Source of the DNA: Alphaproteobacteria bacterium UBA6038
Lineage (GTDB): Bacteria; Pseudomonadota; Alphaproteobacteria; Micropepsales; Micropepsaceae
Direction: 5' to 3'
DNA: 36,456 bases
NCBI GenBank assembly: GCA_002429315.1
Contig: DIZC01000049.1
Location: 1 to 36,456, forward strand
The translations under genes and the position numbers were made by a program. A model generated the notes under the pieces. The model was not told the origin of the DNA. It saw only the letters and a list, made by a program, of their open reading frames with translations, and did not search any database. Shown in pieces: positions 25,139 to 33,165 of this stretch (the first letter of the stretch is position 1; each line of letters starts with the position of its first letter).

Positions 25139-25960
25139 CTAAATCTGGAAATCACCGCCGTCCAGCGCCTGGTTCATGTCCTGCGACGGACGATCGGAGC
25201 CGGCGCAGCCGATGACCTTTGCCGGCACACCTGCAACCGTGCAATGCGCCGGCACCGGCTTCAGCACAAGGCTGCCCGCGCCGACACGCGAATACTCGCC
25301 AACCTCGATGTTGCCGAGAACCTTGGCGCCCACCGAAAGCAGCACGCCGTGGCGGATCTTCGGATGGCGGTCACCCTTCTCCTTGCCCGTGCCGCCGAGA
25401 GTCACGCCGTGCAGCATGGAAACATCGTCTTCGACCACCGCGGTTTCGCCGATGGTGATGCCGGTCGCGTGATCCATCATGATGCCGCGGCCGATGCGTG
25501 CGGCGGGATGAATGTCCACGGCGAACAACTCGGACACCCGGCTCTGGAGGAAATAGGCCAGCCAGTGCCGGCCGGCACCCCACAGCCAATGCGCGATGCG
25601 ATAACACTGCAGCGCGTGGAAGCCTTTGAAGAACAGAAATGCCTGCACGTAGGAATGGCACGCTGGGTCGCGCTCGAAGATCGCCGACAGATCGGCGCGG
25701 ACCGCTTCGCCGATTTCGCGGTCGGCGCTCATCGCCTCGTCGAAAATTTCGCGTGTCAGCATCGGGCTGACATCATCGCCGCCGACTTTCTTCGCCAGAT
25801 GATACGAGAGCGCGTCCTCAAGCCGGTCATGCTTGAGGATCGTGGCATGGGCAAAACTGGCGAGTGACGGCACCACCTGCACCAGCTCTTCGGCTTGCGC
25901 GCGCAGGGCCGACCACACCGGATCGCAGAAATCGAGTTTCTCGGCAACAACCAGGGACAT
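25139..25960 (-). CDS. cysE: Serine O-acetyltransferase
   Basis: CysE makes O-acetylserine from serine and acetyl-CoA, the first step of cysteine synthesis. From the ATG 25960 (AGGAG six bases upstream) the protein has 273 residues. The N-terminal helical domain (DPVWSALRAQAEELV...HDRLEDALSYHLAKK) is typical of SATases. The catalytic strand DHATGITIGETAVVEDDV, the loop HGVTLGGTG and the hexapeptide beta-helix (IRHGVLLSVGAKVLGNIEVG) follow. The C-terminus ends DFQI; a terminal Ile is what lets SATase dock into O-acetylserine sulfhydrylase, so complex formation is likely. It sits downstream of a 2TM-domain gene. Confidence 0.95.
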   Translation of the reverse strand: MSLVVAEKLDFCDPVWSALRAQAEELVQVVPSLASFAHATILKHDRLEDALSYHLAKKVGGDDVSPMLTREIFDEAMSADREIGEAVRADLSAIFERDPACHSYVQAFLFFKGFHALQCYRIAHWLWGAGRHWLAYFLQSRVSELFAVDIHPAARIGRGIMMDHATGITIGETAVVEDDVSMLHGVTLGGTGKEKGDRHPKIRHGVLLSVGAKVLGNIEVGEYSRVGAGSLVLKPVPAHCTVAGVPAKVIGCAGSDRPSQDMNQALDGGDFQI

Positions 25961-26009
25961 CGGCAACTCCTCTCGGAACAGCTTAAATATACTCCCGCCA
26001 CTCCGAATT

Positions 26010-26453
26010 TTAGATGACAGGCGCCGGTGGAATCTCCGGTGCCGGCAGTCCCTCGCTGGAAGTCGGCGGTACCGGTCCTGGGGCAGCCGGCGGCGTTGCC
26101 GTCGCACTGGCCGGTCCAGCCGGGCCCGTACCCGGCGGCCGAGGCGGCGTGTACCGATAGGAGGCTCCTGGGGCTTGCCGGCGACGGCGGGCGACCACCT
26201 GGTCCACCATGCGGTCCTCCCACTCCCGGCCGATGTCGTCGCCGAACAGGTGTGCGGCTTCCAGCGCCAGGATCACCCCCCAGATGAGCGCAATCCAGAA
26301 AAACCACCAATGCCCAAACCAGAACCCCCCGGTCAGGACGTTTACGATGAAAAGCACGCCGATCACGGCCACGAAAGTGATGAAATGCTGCCGGAAGCGC
26401 CGGACTTCGTAGCGAACCCGCTGAACGTCCGGATCGGTATCGCTATAGGGCAT
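26010..26453 (-). CDS. 2TM domain-containing membrane protein
   Basis: The 147-residue protein has a short N-terminal helix (VQRVRYEVRRFRQHF), two adjacent membrane segments (about 23-43 and 48-66), then GDDIGREWEDRMVDQ, matching the 2TM module seen alone or at the N-terminus of some sensor kinases. The last 50 residues are a Pro/Ala/Gly-rich low-complexity tail. It precedes cysE by 49 bases on the same strand, and the two may be cotranscribed. Function is unknown. Confidence 0.8.
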   Translation of the reverse strand: MPYSDTDPDVQRVRYEVRRFRQHFITFVAVIGVLFIVNVLTGGFWFGHWWFFWIALIWGVILALEAAHLFGDDIGREWEDRMVDQVVARRRRQAPGASYRYTPPRPPGTGPAGPASATATPPAAPGPVPPTSSEGLPAPEIPPAPVI

Positions 26454-26544
26454 GCCTCTCGCTCCGTGTGCTCCGGCCGGTTAGATAATCACGCCTCCGC
26501 CGTTGACCAAATGCATACAGGCCATTCCGTGAAAAGCTGCCTCG

Positions 26545-27135
26545 ATGACTAGCCCCGACCTCAACCGTCCCGCCCCGCAATGCCTCGACCTGCTGCTATC
26601 GCGGCGGTCCAGCTCGGCCAAGGCGATGACCGGCCCCGGCCCCTCGCCCGACCAGCTGCGTCAGATTCTCGCCTGCGGCGCGCGGGTGCCCGACCACGGC
26701 AAGCTTACGCCCTGGCGGTTTATTGTGTTCGAGGGCGATGGCCGGGCGCGCATGGGCGAACTGCTGGCCGGGGTCGTTGCGGAAACCGAGCCTGACGCAA
26801 GTCCTGAACGGCTGACGCTCGAACGCAATCGGTTTTTGCGCGCGCCGGTGGTGATCGGCGTGGTCAGCCGTGTGCGGGAAGCGATCCCGATTCCGGAATG
26901 GGAGCAGACGATGTCGGCGGGCGCCTGCACCATGAGCATCGTGATCGCCGCGCATGCCATGGGCTTCGTGGCGAATTGGATCACCGAATGGTGCGCCTAC
27001 CACCCGCTGGTGCGCGAGCGCTTGGGCCTGCAGCCGGGCGAGCGCATCGCGGGATTCGTCTATATCGGCCACCCCGCCGCGCCCCTGGAAGACCGCCCCC
27101 GCCCCAATTTGGAATCGCTGATCACCCGGTTCTGA
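26545..27135 (+). CDS. Nitroreductase family protein (YdjA-like)
   Basis: The 196-residue FMN-dependent nitroreductase fold has LLSRRSSSAKAM (FMN-phosphate-binding arginines), ACGARVPDHGKLTPWRFIV, the central MSAGACTMSIVIAAHAMGF and the C-terminal GFVYIGHP. It resembles the short YdjA-type group. Such enzymes reduce nitro or quinone compounds with NAD(P)H; the natural substrate is unknown. It ends two bases from the stop of queE on the other strand. Confidence 0.9.
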   Translation: MTSPDLNRPAPQCLDLLLSRRSSSAKAMTGPGPSPDQLRQILACGARVPDHGKLTPWRFIVFEGDGRARMGELLAGVVAETEPDASPERLTLERNRFLRAPVVIGVVSRVREAIPIPEWEQTMSAGACTMSIVIAAHAMGFVANWITEWCAYHPLVRERLGLQPGERIAGFVYIGHPAAPLEDRPRPNLESLITRF

Positions 27136-27137
27136 GT

Positions 27138-27773
27138 TCACGGAATCCCGATCAGCTTGTGCGTCTGCAATGAGAGACGCCACTGCGGATGCGCTAGACA
27201 ATATTGGATCGCGGCGCGGGTGTTGGCGTCGCGCTCGACCCCGTCCATCGGCTGCAGGAAAAAGTGATCGAAGCCCAAGCTCGCAAACCGCTCCGGCGGC
27301 GCGTCAGTTTGCGGGTAGACCAGCTTGAGTTCGTTGCCCTGCGTGAGCTTGACCTCCGCGTCGGCCTTCGGGCTGACACATATCCAGTCAATGCCGGGTG
27401 GTGGCAACATAGTGCCGTTGCTTTCGATGCCGATTTCGAAGCCGTGCGCGTGAAGCGCCACAACCAGCGCTTCGTTCAATTGCAGAAGAGGTTCGCCGCC
27501 GGTGCAAACCACATACGACTCGCCTGGCGCATCTCCCGGCCACTTTTGTGCAACCGCATCCGCCAATTCATCGGCTTCCTGAAAACTGCCGCCACCGGGG
27601 CCATTCGTGCCGACGAAATCCGTGTCGCAGAATGTGCAGACGGCTGCCGCGCGATCTTTCTCGCGCCCAGTCCACAAATTGCAGCCGGCGAAGCGCAGGA
27701 ACACCGCCGCGCGGCCGGTGCGCGCGCCCTCGCCCTGCAGCGTGTAATAGACTTCCTTGACTTGATAGCTCAT
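27138..27773 (-). CDS. queE: 7-carboxy-7-deazaguanine synthase
   Basis: QueE is a radical-SAM enzyme making 7-carboxy-7-deazaguanine on the way to queuosine. The 211-residue protein starts MSYQVKEVYYTLQGEG, a typical QueE N-terminus. The cluster cysteines are Cys31, Cys46 and Cys49, a CX14CX2C spacing known for one QueE subgroup instead of the usual CX3CX2C. VVCTGGEPLLQ and IESNGT bind S-adenosylmethionine. Its ATG overlaps the queC stop (ATGA), so the two genes are translationally coupled. No queD or queF was found in the window. Confidence 0.95.
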   Translation of the reverse strand: MSYQVKEVYYTLQGEGARTGRAAVFLRFAGCNLWTGREKDRAAAVCTFCDTDFVGTNGPGGGSFQEADELADAVAQKWPGDAPGESYVVCTGGEPLLQLNEALVVALHAHGFEIGIESNGTMLPPPGIDWICVSPKADAEVKLTQGNELKLVYPQTDAPPERFASLGFDHFFLQPMDGVERDANTRAAIQYCLAHPQWRLSLQTHKLIGIP

Positions 27774-28465
27774 GGCGCGAGGTAACGCCGGTAGCCCTCC
27801 GCCCGCAACTTGCAGGCCGGGCATTTGCCACAGCCATAGCCCCATTCGTGCCGGCGTGCACGTATGCCGAGATAGCAGGTGACCGTCTCTTCCAGAATGA
27901 GATCGATCAATGGTTGTCCACCGAGCTCCTGGGCCAGTTTCCACGTCGTGGCCTTGTCGATGAACATCAGCGGCGTGTGGACTGTGAACGGCGCATTCAT
28001 GCCGAGGCTGATCGCCCGCTGCACCGCCTTGATCGTATCGTTGCGGCAATCCGGATAGCCGGAGAAATCGGTTTCGCACATGCCGCCCACCAGATCGCGG
28101 CAGCCGCGGCGATAACCGAGCGCGGCAGCGGCGGTGAGAAACAGGATGTTGCGTCCCGGCACAAAAGTGGTCGGCAACCGCCCCTCTTTCATTTCGATTT
28201 CGAGATCGTCGGTGAGCGCGGTGCCACCGATCTGCCGCAACACATCGAGTGAAAGCACATGGTCTTCGCGCAGCTTCCCCGCCCATTGCGGGAAGCGAGC
28301 CGGAATTGCAGAAAGGATACGCTGGCGCGCGTCCATTTCCGCGCGGTGCCGTTGACCATAATCGAAGCCGACGGTCTCCACGACGGCAAAGCGATCAAGC
28401 GCCCAGGCGAGGCAGGTGGTGGAATCCTGCCCGCCGGAGAACAGCACCAGCGCGACCTTTGACAT
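27770..28465 (-). CDS. queC: 7-cyano-7-deazaguanine synthase
   Basis: QueC converts 7-carboxy-7-deazaguanine to preQ0 using ATP and ammonia. From the ATG at 28465 it has 231 residues, the usual length. The PP-loop SGGQDSTT is at 10-17, and FVPGRNILFLTAAA, GGMCETDFSGYPDCR and the C-terminal zinc cluster CGKCPACKLR are all present. An upstream in-frame ATG at 28501 would add 12 residues without family similarity. It is the first gene of the queC-queE pair and diverges from the KAS III gene; the 232-base gap between holds no recognised riboswitch. Confidence 0.95.
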   Translation of the reverse strand: MSKVALVLFSGGQDSTTCLAWALDRFAVVETVGFDYGQRHRAEMDARQRILSAIPARFPQWAGKLREDHVLSLDVLRQIGGTALTDDLEIEMKEGRLPTTFVPGRNILFLTAAAALGYRRGCRDLVGGMCETDFSGYPDCRNDTIKAVQRAISLGMNAPFTVHTPLMFIDKATTWKLAQELGGQPLIDLILEETVTCYLGIRARRHEWGYGCGKCPACKLRAEGYRRYLAP

Positions 28466-28697
28466 GAGCTTGCCATACGCCATGCGCTGGCGGTCTGCCA
28501 AGGAAGCGCCTTTCGCGGCGCGTGTTCAACTCTGCAGAACTGTCAGGACGTTTCGAATACTTTGCCGCGGCACGCGTCATCTGTGCCGCGATCCGCTCAT
28601 GGACAAAGCCGCATCAAAGGAGTGAGGACAACCGTGCTTGCGTTTGCGGCCGCCCTCGGCCAGCTTAGACGCTCGGGCACAATCGAAGGACTTTCGG

Positions 28698-29822
28698 GTG
28701 ATCAGAACCGCCATCAGCGGCACCGGCCTTTATACGCCGCCGGCGTCGATCAGCAACGCCGAGCTGGTGCACGCGTACAACGAATATGTGCGGCGCTACA
28801 ACGCCGCGCACCACGAGGCGATCATCAGCGGCGCGATGCATCCGCTGCTGAAATCGAGTGACGAATTCATTTTCAAGGCATCGGGAATCCGCAATCGCTA
28901 CGTTATCGCGCGCGAGGGAATGCTGGATCCCGAAGTGATGTGCCCGCGCCTACCCGAGCGCGGCAACGACGAGATGTCCATCTCGGCAGAAATTTCAATC
29001 GTCGCGGCGCGGCAGGCGCTCGAGGCGGCACACCGCGCGCCGGGCGACATCGACGGCGTGATCGTCGCGGCCTCGATCCTCCAGCGTCCATATCCGCAGA
29101 TCGCCATCGAGATTCAGGCTGCGCTGGGGGTCAGCGGTTTCGGGTTCGACATGCTCGCCGGGTGCTCCTCGGCGACGTTCGGCATCCAAACTGCCGCCGA
29201 CATGATCGCCCAGGGACACGCGCGCGCCATCCTGTGCATCAATCCGGAGATCTGCACCAGCCATCTCAACTTGCGCGATCGCGAAACGCATTTCATCTTC
29301 GGCGACGCGGCGACGGCCTGCGTGATCGAGCGCGCGCAGCACGCCGACGGCGACAATGCCTGGGAGATCGTCGGCACTCGGCTGAAATCGATCTACTCGA
29401 ACAACATCCGCAATAATTTCGGGCCGATGAACCGCTTCACGCCGGAGACCATGGGCGCTTCCGACAAGTTGATCACCCAAAAAGGCCGCAAGGTCTTCAA
29501 AGAGGTGGTGCCGATGGTGGCGGAATTCATGCTGGAGCACCTGAGGGAGCTCGATATACCGCCGGCGAGCCTCAAGCGGCTGTGGCTGCACCAGGCCAAC
29601 ATCAACATGAACGATCTGATCGCTCGCAAGGTGCTCGGGCGCTCGCCCGATCATGGCGAGGCGCCGAACGTGCTGCAGGAATACGGCAACACCAGCTCCG
29701 CGGGCTCGATCATCGCCTTTCACCGATTCGGCGACGATCTCGCGGCGGCCGATCTGGGGCATCTCTGCTCGTTTGGCGCGGGCTACACCGCCGGCAGCAT
29801 TGTGCTGAAGAAGCTGGGCTGA
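28698..29822 (+). CDS. Beta-ketoacyl-ACP synthase III (KAS III family)
   Basis: The 374-residue thiolase-fold condensing enzyme starts at a GTG with AAGGA eight bases upstream. The triad is intact: Cys156 in DMLAGCSSATFG, His298 in WLHQANINMN and Asn331 in YGNTSSAGS. An insertion near residues 45-95 makes it longer than typical FabH (about 320), as in a subgroup of stand-alone KAS III-like enzymes. It stands alone, not beside plsX or other fatty-acid genes, so it may serve a secondary acyl-chain or polyketide-like pathway instead of primary initiation. This last point is inference. Confidence 0.9.
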   Translation: MIRTAISGTGLYTPPASISNAELVHAYNEYVRRYNAAHHEAIISGAMHPLLKSSDEFIFKASGIRNRYVIAREGMLDPEVMCPRLPERGNDEMSISAEISIVAARQALEAAHRAPGDIDGVIVAASILQRPYPQIAIEIQAALGVSGFGFDMLAGCSSATFGIQTAADMIAQGHARAILCINPEICTSHLNLRDRETHFIFGDAATACVIERAQHADGDNAWEIVGTRLKSIYSNNIRNNFGPMNRFTPETMGASDKLITQKGRKVFKEVVPMVAEFMLEHLRELDIPPASLKRLWLHQANINMNDLIARKVLGRSPDHGEAPNVLQEYGNTSSAGSIIAFHRFGDDLAAADLGHLCSFGAGYTAGSIVLKKLG

Positions 29823-29945
29823 ACCGCGCGGCTGGAGCGCGGCCGCTTTCGACTTCGAGATCGGAGACCGCCATCTGCAGGCGCGGATCCCAATTGACCA
29901 GGCGCTCGTGCCTGCTGCTCGCGTTCTGCGTGCACCTTCCTCCGA

Positions 29946-30812
29946 TCAGTGGACCAGGAACAGCGGCAGATTGGCATGGCTGACGACGTGCTTGGTCACG
30001 CTACCGAAGAACGTCTGACGCAACCAGCTCTGCGCATAGCCGCCGAGGACCAGAAGGTCGGCGCGACACTGCACCGCTGCATCCAGCACGGCCTCGCCCA
30101 TCGGACGTTGTCCGGCGTCGAGCACCCGCTCGCTGCAGGCAATTCCGTGAAGTGCAAGATAGGCGCGGACCTCGCCGCAGACCGCGGGATCGCTATCGCC
30201 GCGCCGGACGGTGAAGAGCTCGACGTGCTCCGCCCTCTTGAGGAAGGGCAACGCGGCGGTGACCGCATGCGCTGAGGCAACGCTGCCGTCGCAACCCACC
30301 GCCACGCACCTGCCGAGGCTGGCAGGGGGCGCTTGCGCCGTCAACAGAACCGGGCGGCCGGATTCCAGCAGCACCGCTTCAAACGCTTCGGTCAGGCCCG
30401 GCTTGTCGCCTTCCCGCAATGGACCGAAGACCACGAGGTCGCAGAGCCGGCTTTCTTGCGCCAACTGGCCGGCGAAGTTTCCTTGGACCTCGCGCAGTGA
30501 CGCCGTCACCGCGTCGCGTTTTGCCGGCCTGGACAGAACCTCTGCTTCCGCGGTTGCGGCTGCGGCCTTGAGCGTCGCTTCGGCGGCTTTCGAGGCTTTG
30601 TCGGAGGCCTCCTTGGCCACGTCGACGATTTCCTGGAGGACGGCGCCTGAAACGCCTTCGCCGAAGAACGGCATGGCCTCCGCCGGGTCGGGCCGCACGA
30701 ACAACGCCACCACATGGGCGCCGAACGGCCTGGCGGCAGCAAAGGCGCTGGTCAGCACCGCGGCATCGCGAGTCCCGCCGGTGAGCGGCGCCAGAATTTT
30801 GGCGAACGACAT
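29946..30812 (-). CDS. Tandem universal stress protein
   Basis: Two UspA domains lie in 288 residues (about 1-145 and 150-288). The second carries VAVGCDGS and the ATP-binding signature GGYAQSWLRQTFFGSVTKHV, with the usual G-2x-G-9x-G-S pattern slightly altered in its first part. The first domain has a long Ala/Lys-rich helical stretch (about 60-95) and no clear nucleotide motif. The start ATG 30812 has GGAGG five bases upstream. It is convergent with the KAS III gene. The tandem form is common in alphaproteobacteria; the precise stress role is unknown. Confidence 0.9.
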   Translation of the reverse strand: MSFAKILAPLTGGTRDAAVLTSAFAAARPFGAHVVALFVRPDPAEAMPFFGEGVSGAVLQEIVDVAKEASDKASKAAEATLKAAAATAEAEVLSRPAKRDAVTASLREVQGNFAGQLAQESRLCDLVVFGPLREGDKPGLTEAFEAVLLESGRPVLLTAQAPPASLGRCVAVGCDGSVASAHAVTAALPFLKRAEHVELFTVRRGDSDPAVCGEVRAYLALHGIACSERVLDAGQRPMGEAVLDAAVQCRADLLVLGGYAQSWLRQTFFGSVTKHVVSHANLPLFLVH

Positions 30813-30907
30813 CGAACCTCCCGCTCGCTTACGCCACAACGCGAATGCGCCGCGAGCGGCAAGTCAAGTGCTCGCGCCCATCCAACGGAATAGGATAGAG
30901 GTGGCCG

Positions 30908-31504
30908 ATGCCCAAGGCGGTGCCACAAAACTCACGAGCCTGGCAGCGGATGTTGAGCGGCCGCAGGCTCGACCTGCTCGATCCTTCGCCGCTGGACGTC
31001 GAAATCGAAGACATCGCTCACGGGCTCGCGCGCGTTGCCCGCTGGAACGGCCAGACCACCGGCGCGCATGCGTTCTCGGTGGCGCAGCATTGCCTCCTGG
31101 TCGAAAGATTGACAGCGGAGCTCGCGCACCGGATCGGCCGCGAGGCGCGGCTTGCCGCGCTGCTACACGACGCTCCCGAATATGTGATCGGCGATTTGAT
31201 CAGCCCGTTCAAGGCGGCAGTCGGCATCGATTACAAGGATTTCGAGCGCCGCCTGCTGGGCGCCATCCATATCCGCTTTGGGCTTCCGGCGCGCCTGGCC
31301 GCCGAATTGGCGGCGCTGATCAAGCGCGCCGATACGATCTCCGCGTATTTCGAAGCAACCCAGCTCGCCGGCTTCAGCGCCGCCGAGGCACGCCGTTATT
31401 TCGGTACTCCGCCGAAAGGGCTGAAGCCGCCCAGGCTGGCGACGCTTTCGCCCGCCGACGCCCAGGCACGGTTTCTTGAGCGTTTCCGTCAGCTCGTCGC
31501 CTGA
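30908..31504 (+). CDS. HD-domain phosphohydrolase (YfbR-like)
   Basis: The 198-residue HD-superfamily protein has metal ligands His61 (SVAQHC), His87-Asp88 (LLHDAPEYVIGD) and Asp142 (KRADTISA). The HDAPE context is that of YfbR-type 5'-nucleotidases and related hydrolases. AGAGGTGG precedes the ATG. It is the first gene of a cluster with a tyrosine phosphatase and a NadQ-type regulator (57-base gap to the next gene). The substrate may be a nucleotide; a link to NAD turnover is suggested by the neighbours only. Confidence 0.88.
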   Translation: MPKAVPQNSRAWQRMLSGRRLDLLDPSPLDVEIEDIAHGLARVARWNGQTTGAHAFSVAQHCLLVERLTAELAHRIGREARLAALLHDAPEYVIGDLISPFKAAVGIDYKDFERRLLGAIHIRFGLPARLAAELAALIKRADTISAYFEATQLAGFSAAEARRYFGTPPKGLKPPRLATLSPADAQARFLERFRQLVA

Positions 31505-31560
31505 AGTTCCATCTTCAATCCGCTGTCGATTTCCGTTAGCCACATGGCGGGAGATCTCCG

Positions 31561-32091
31561 ATGCCCATGATTCTCGTCACGCCCTTGTCCGCCGTCGAAG
31601 AGTCCATTCGGCGCTACAGCCCTTCGCATCTGGTGACGCTGCTTTCGCCCGAGCACATGATCAACACACCCGAAGGTCTGGTGGCAGAGCGGCATCTCCG
31701 CCTGGGGGTCAACGACGTTGCGGACGCGTGGGAGAGCGACTGCGCGCCTTGCGCCGATCATGTCGGCTCGCTGATCGAGTTCGGGCGCGGCTGGACGGCA
31801 GAGGCGCCGCTGCTGGTCCATTGCTGGGCGGGCGTGAGCCGCTCGATGGCCGCCGCCTACGTGTTGCTGTGCGACCGGCTTGGTCCGGGCGCGGAACATG
31901 ACATCGCGCGGACCATACGAGCCCGCGCGCCGCATGCCTGCCCCAACCCGCTGATCGTGCGGCTGGCCGACGCAGCACTTGGGCGCAACGGATCGATGAT
32001 TTCCGCCATCGAAGCGATCGGCTGCGGCACGATCGTGGTGGAGGGCCGTTGCGTCGAGTTTCCGTTGACGTTGCGCGACACGGCGGCATGA
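31561..32091 (+). CDS. Protein tyrosine phosphatase-like protein
   Basis: The 176-residue protein has the cysteine phosphatase P-loop HCWAGVSRS (Cys88 nucleophile, Arg94) and upstream aspartates Asp52 and Asp55 in GVNDVADAW that could supply the general acid. It is short, lacks a signal peptide, and resembles the bacterial dual-specificity/PTP-like group. A second conserved stretch (ARAPHACPNPLIVRLAD) follows. It overlaps the NadQ-type gene by ATGA, so translation is coupled. Its target is unknown; a role in the NAD-regulator pathway is an inference from context. Confidence 0.87.
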   Translation: MPMILVTPLSAVEESIRRYSPSHLVTLLSPEHMINTPEGLVAERHLRLGVNDVADAWESDCAPCADHVGSLIEFGRGWTAEAPLLVHCWAGVSRSMAAAYVLLCDRLGPGAEHDIARTIRARAPHACPNPLIVRLADAALGRNGSMISAIEAIGCGTIVVEGRCVEFPLTLRDTAA

Positions 32092-33119
32092 GCGCGATGG
32101 CGGGATCCTTATCTCTGCAACACGCTGGCGATGCGAAACTCAAACGGGCACGCACGCCGAACCCGCGTTCGGTGGAGATCGGGCTGTCGGCCGCTATCGT
32201 ATCGGTTGCGAATGAAAAGCCGCAGGTGCTTGTCGTACGCCACCCAGGCAAACGGGATGCCCTGCCCTTCGGCCCGTTCGATCCGCTGCAACACCGCACC
32301 TTGGAAACCGGGCTGCGAAGCTGGGTAAACGACCAGACATACCTCGCCTTCGAATATGCCGAGCAGCTCTACACGTTCGGAGATCGCGGGCGGCACCTGA
32401 TGGAGTCCGGCGAGGGGCCGCGCGTGGTCTCGGTCGGTTATCTCGCGCTCACCCGCGCCATGGGAGAATTGCAGGCGCCGGACACGGTGTGGGGCGAGTG
32501 GTACGGCTATTTTCCCTGGGAGGATTGGCGCGGCGCCAAGCCTGAGATCGTCGAGCGCCGCATTGTCCCTGCGCTGCGCAAGTTTGCCGCCGCCGCGTCC
32601 GGTGCAGCGGAACGCGAGCAGCGGCAAACCCGCATCCGCCTTTGCTTCGGCCTCGATGACTTGCTGTGGGACGAAGAACGTGTGCTGGAACGCTACGAAC
32701 TTCTTTATGAAGCGGGGCTGGTGGAAGAGGCTTACCACGACGGCCGCGTCGGAGATCGGTCGAAGCTGCCAACGCCACCGCTCGGCAGCAGCATGATGTT
32801 CGACCACCGCCGCATGCTGGCGACGGCCATCACGCGGCTGCGCGGCAAGATGAAATATCGGCCGGTGGTGTTCGAGCTGATGCCGCCGAGCTTCACGCTG
32901 CTGGAATTGCAGCGGACGGTCGAGGCGATCTCAGGCATCCGCCTGCACAAACAGAACTTCCGCCGGCTGATGGAGGAGCAAGGCTTGGTCGAAGGCACCG
33001 GCAAGTTTGCCCGCATGGCGCGGGGCCGGCCGGCCGAACTGTTCCGCTTCCGCCGCGAAGTCCTGGGCCAACGGCACGCGCCCGGGGTCCGGCTGGGCGC
33101 GCGGCGCACCGGCGTTTAG
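32088..33119 (+). CDS. nadQ: NAD biosynthesis regulator, NadQ/COG4111 type
   Basis: The 343-residue protein has a Nudix-like N-terminal domain (EIGLSAAIVSVAN...VLVVRHPGKRDALPFGPFDP...LETGLRSWV) and a C-terminal winged-helix-like domain (about 240-330, containing MFDHRRMLATAITRLRGKM and RLHKQNFRRLMEEQGLVEG). The Nudix box is degenerate: the catalytic REXXEE glutamates are absent, as in NrtR-like sensors that bind but do not hydrolyse ADP-ribose compounds. COG4111 proteins (NadQ) are known as regulators of NAD synthesis genes in alphaproteobacteria. That fits the nearby nadA-nadB genes and their duplicated inverted repeats. Start ATG 32088 overlaps the phosphatase stop. Confidence 0.82.
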   Translation: MSAMAGSLSLQHAGDAKLKRARTPNPRSVEIGLSAAIVSVANEKPQVLVVRHPGKRDALPFGPFDPLQHRTLETGLRSWVNDQTYLAFEYAEQLYTFGDRGRHLMESGEGPRVVSVGYLALTRAMGELQAPDTVWGEWYGYFPWEDWRGAKPEIVERRIVPALRKFAAAASGAAEREQRQTRIRLCFGLDDLLWDEERVLERYELLYEAGLVEEAYHDGRVGDRSKLPTPPLGSSMMFDHRRMLATAITRLRGKMKYRPVVFELMPPSFTLLELQRTVEAISGIRLHKQNFRRLMEEQGLVEGTGKFARMARGRPAELFRFRREVLGQRHAPGVRLGARRTGV

Positions 33120-33122
33120 GCG

Positions 33123-33153
33123 AATGGGCCGCGCGTGTCGCACGCGGCCCATT
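33123..33153. terminator. Bidirectional terminator between nadQ and the beta-barrel gene
   Basis: AATGGGCCGCG (33123-33133) is the exact reverse complement of CGCGGCCCATT (33143-33153), an 11-bp stem with a nine-base loop. It sits alone in the 46-base gap between two convergent stop codons. T runs are weak on both sides. Confidence 0.6.
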
Positions 33154-33165
33154 GCTCCATCGCGA

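Noticed and set aside
27774..28286. N-terminal extension of queE
   Set aside because: It overlaps queC in another frame; the ATG at 27773 gives the exact QueE N-terminus and an ATGA overlap with queC.
28466..28697. Possible preQ1 riboswitch between queC and the KAS III gene
   Set aside because: No H-type pseudoknot pattern with an A-rich tail could be recognised by eye on the queC strand.
28562..28861. A short frame upstream of and overlapping the KAS III gene, possibly a leader peptide
   Set aside because: It overlaps the start of a well-supported gene in another frame and has no similarity; a very short MDKAASKE frame ending near 28625 is also unsupported.
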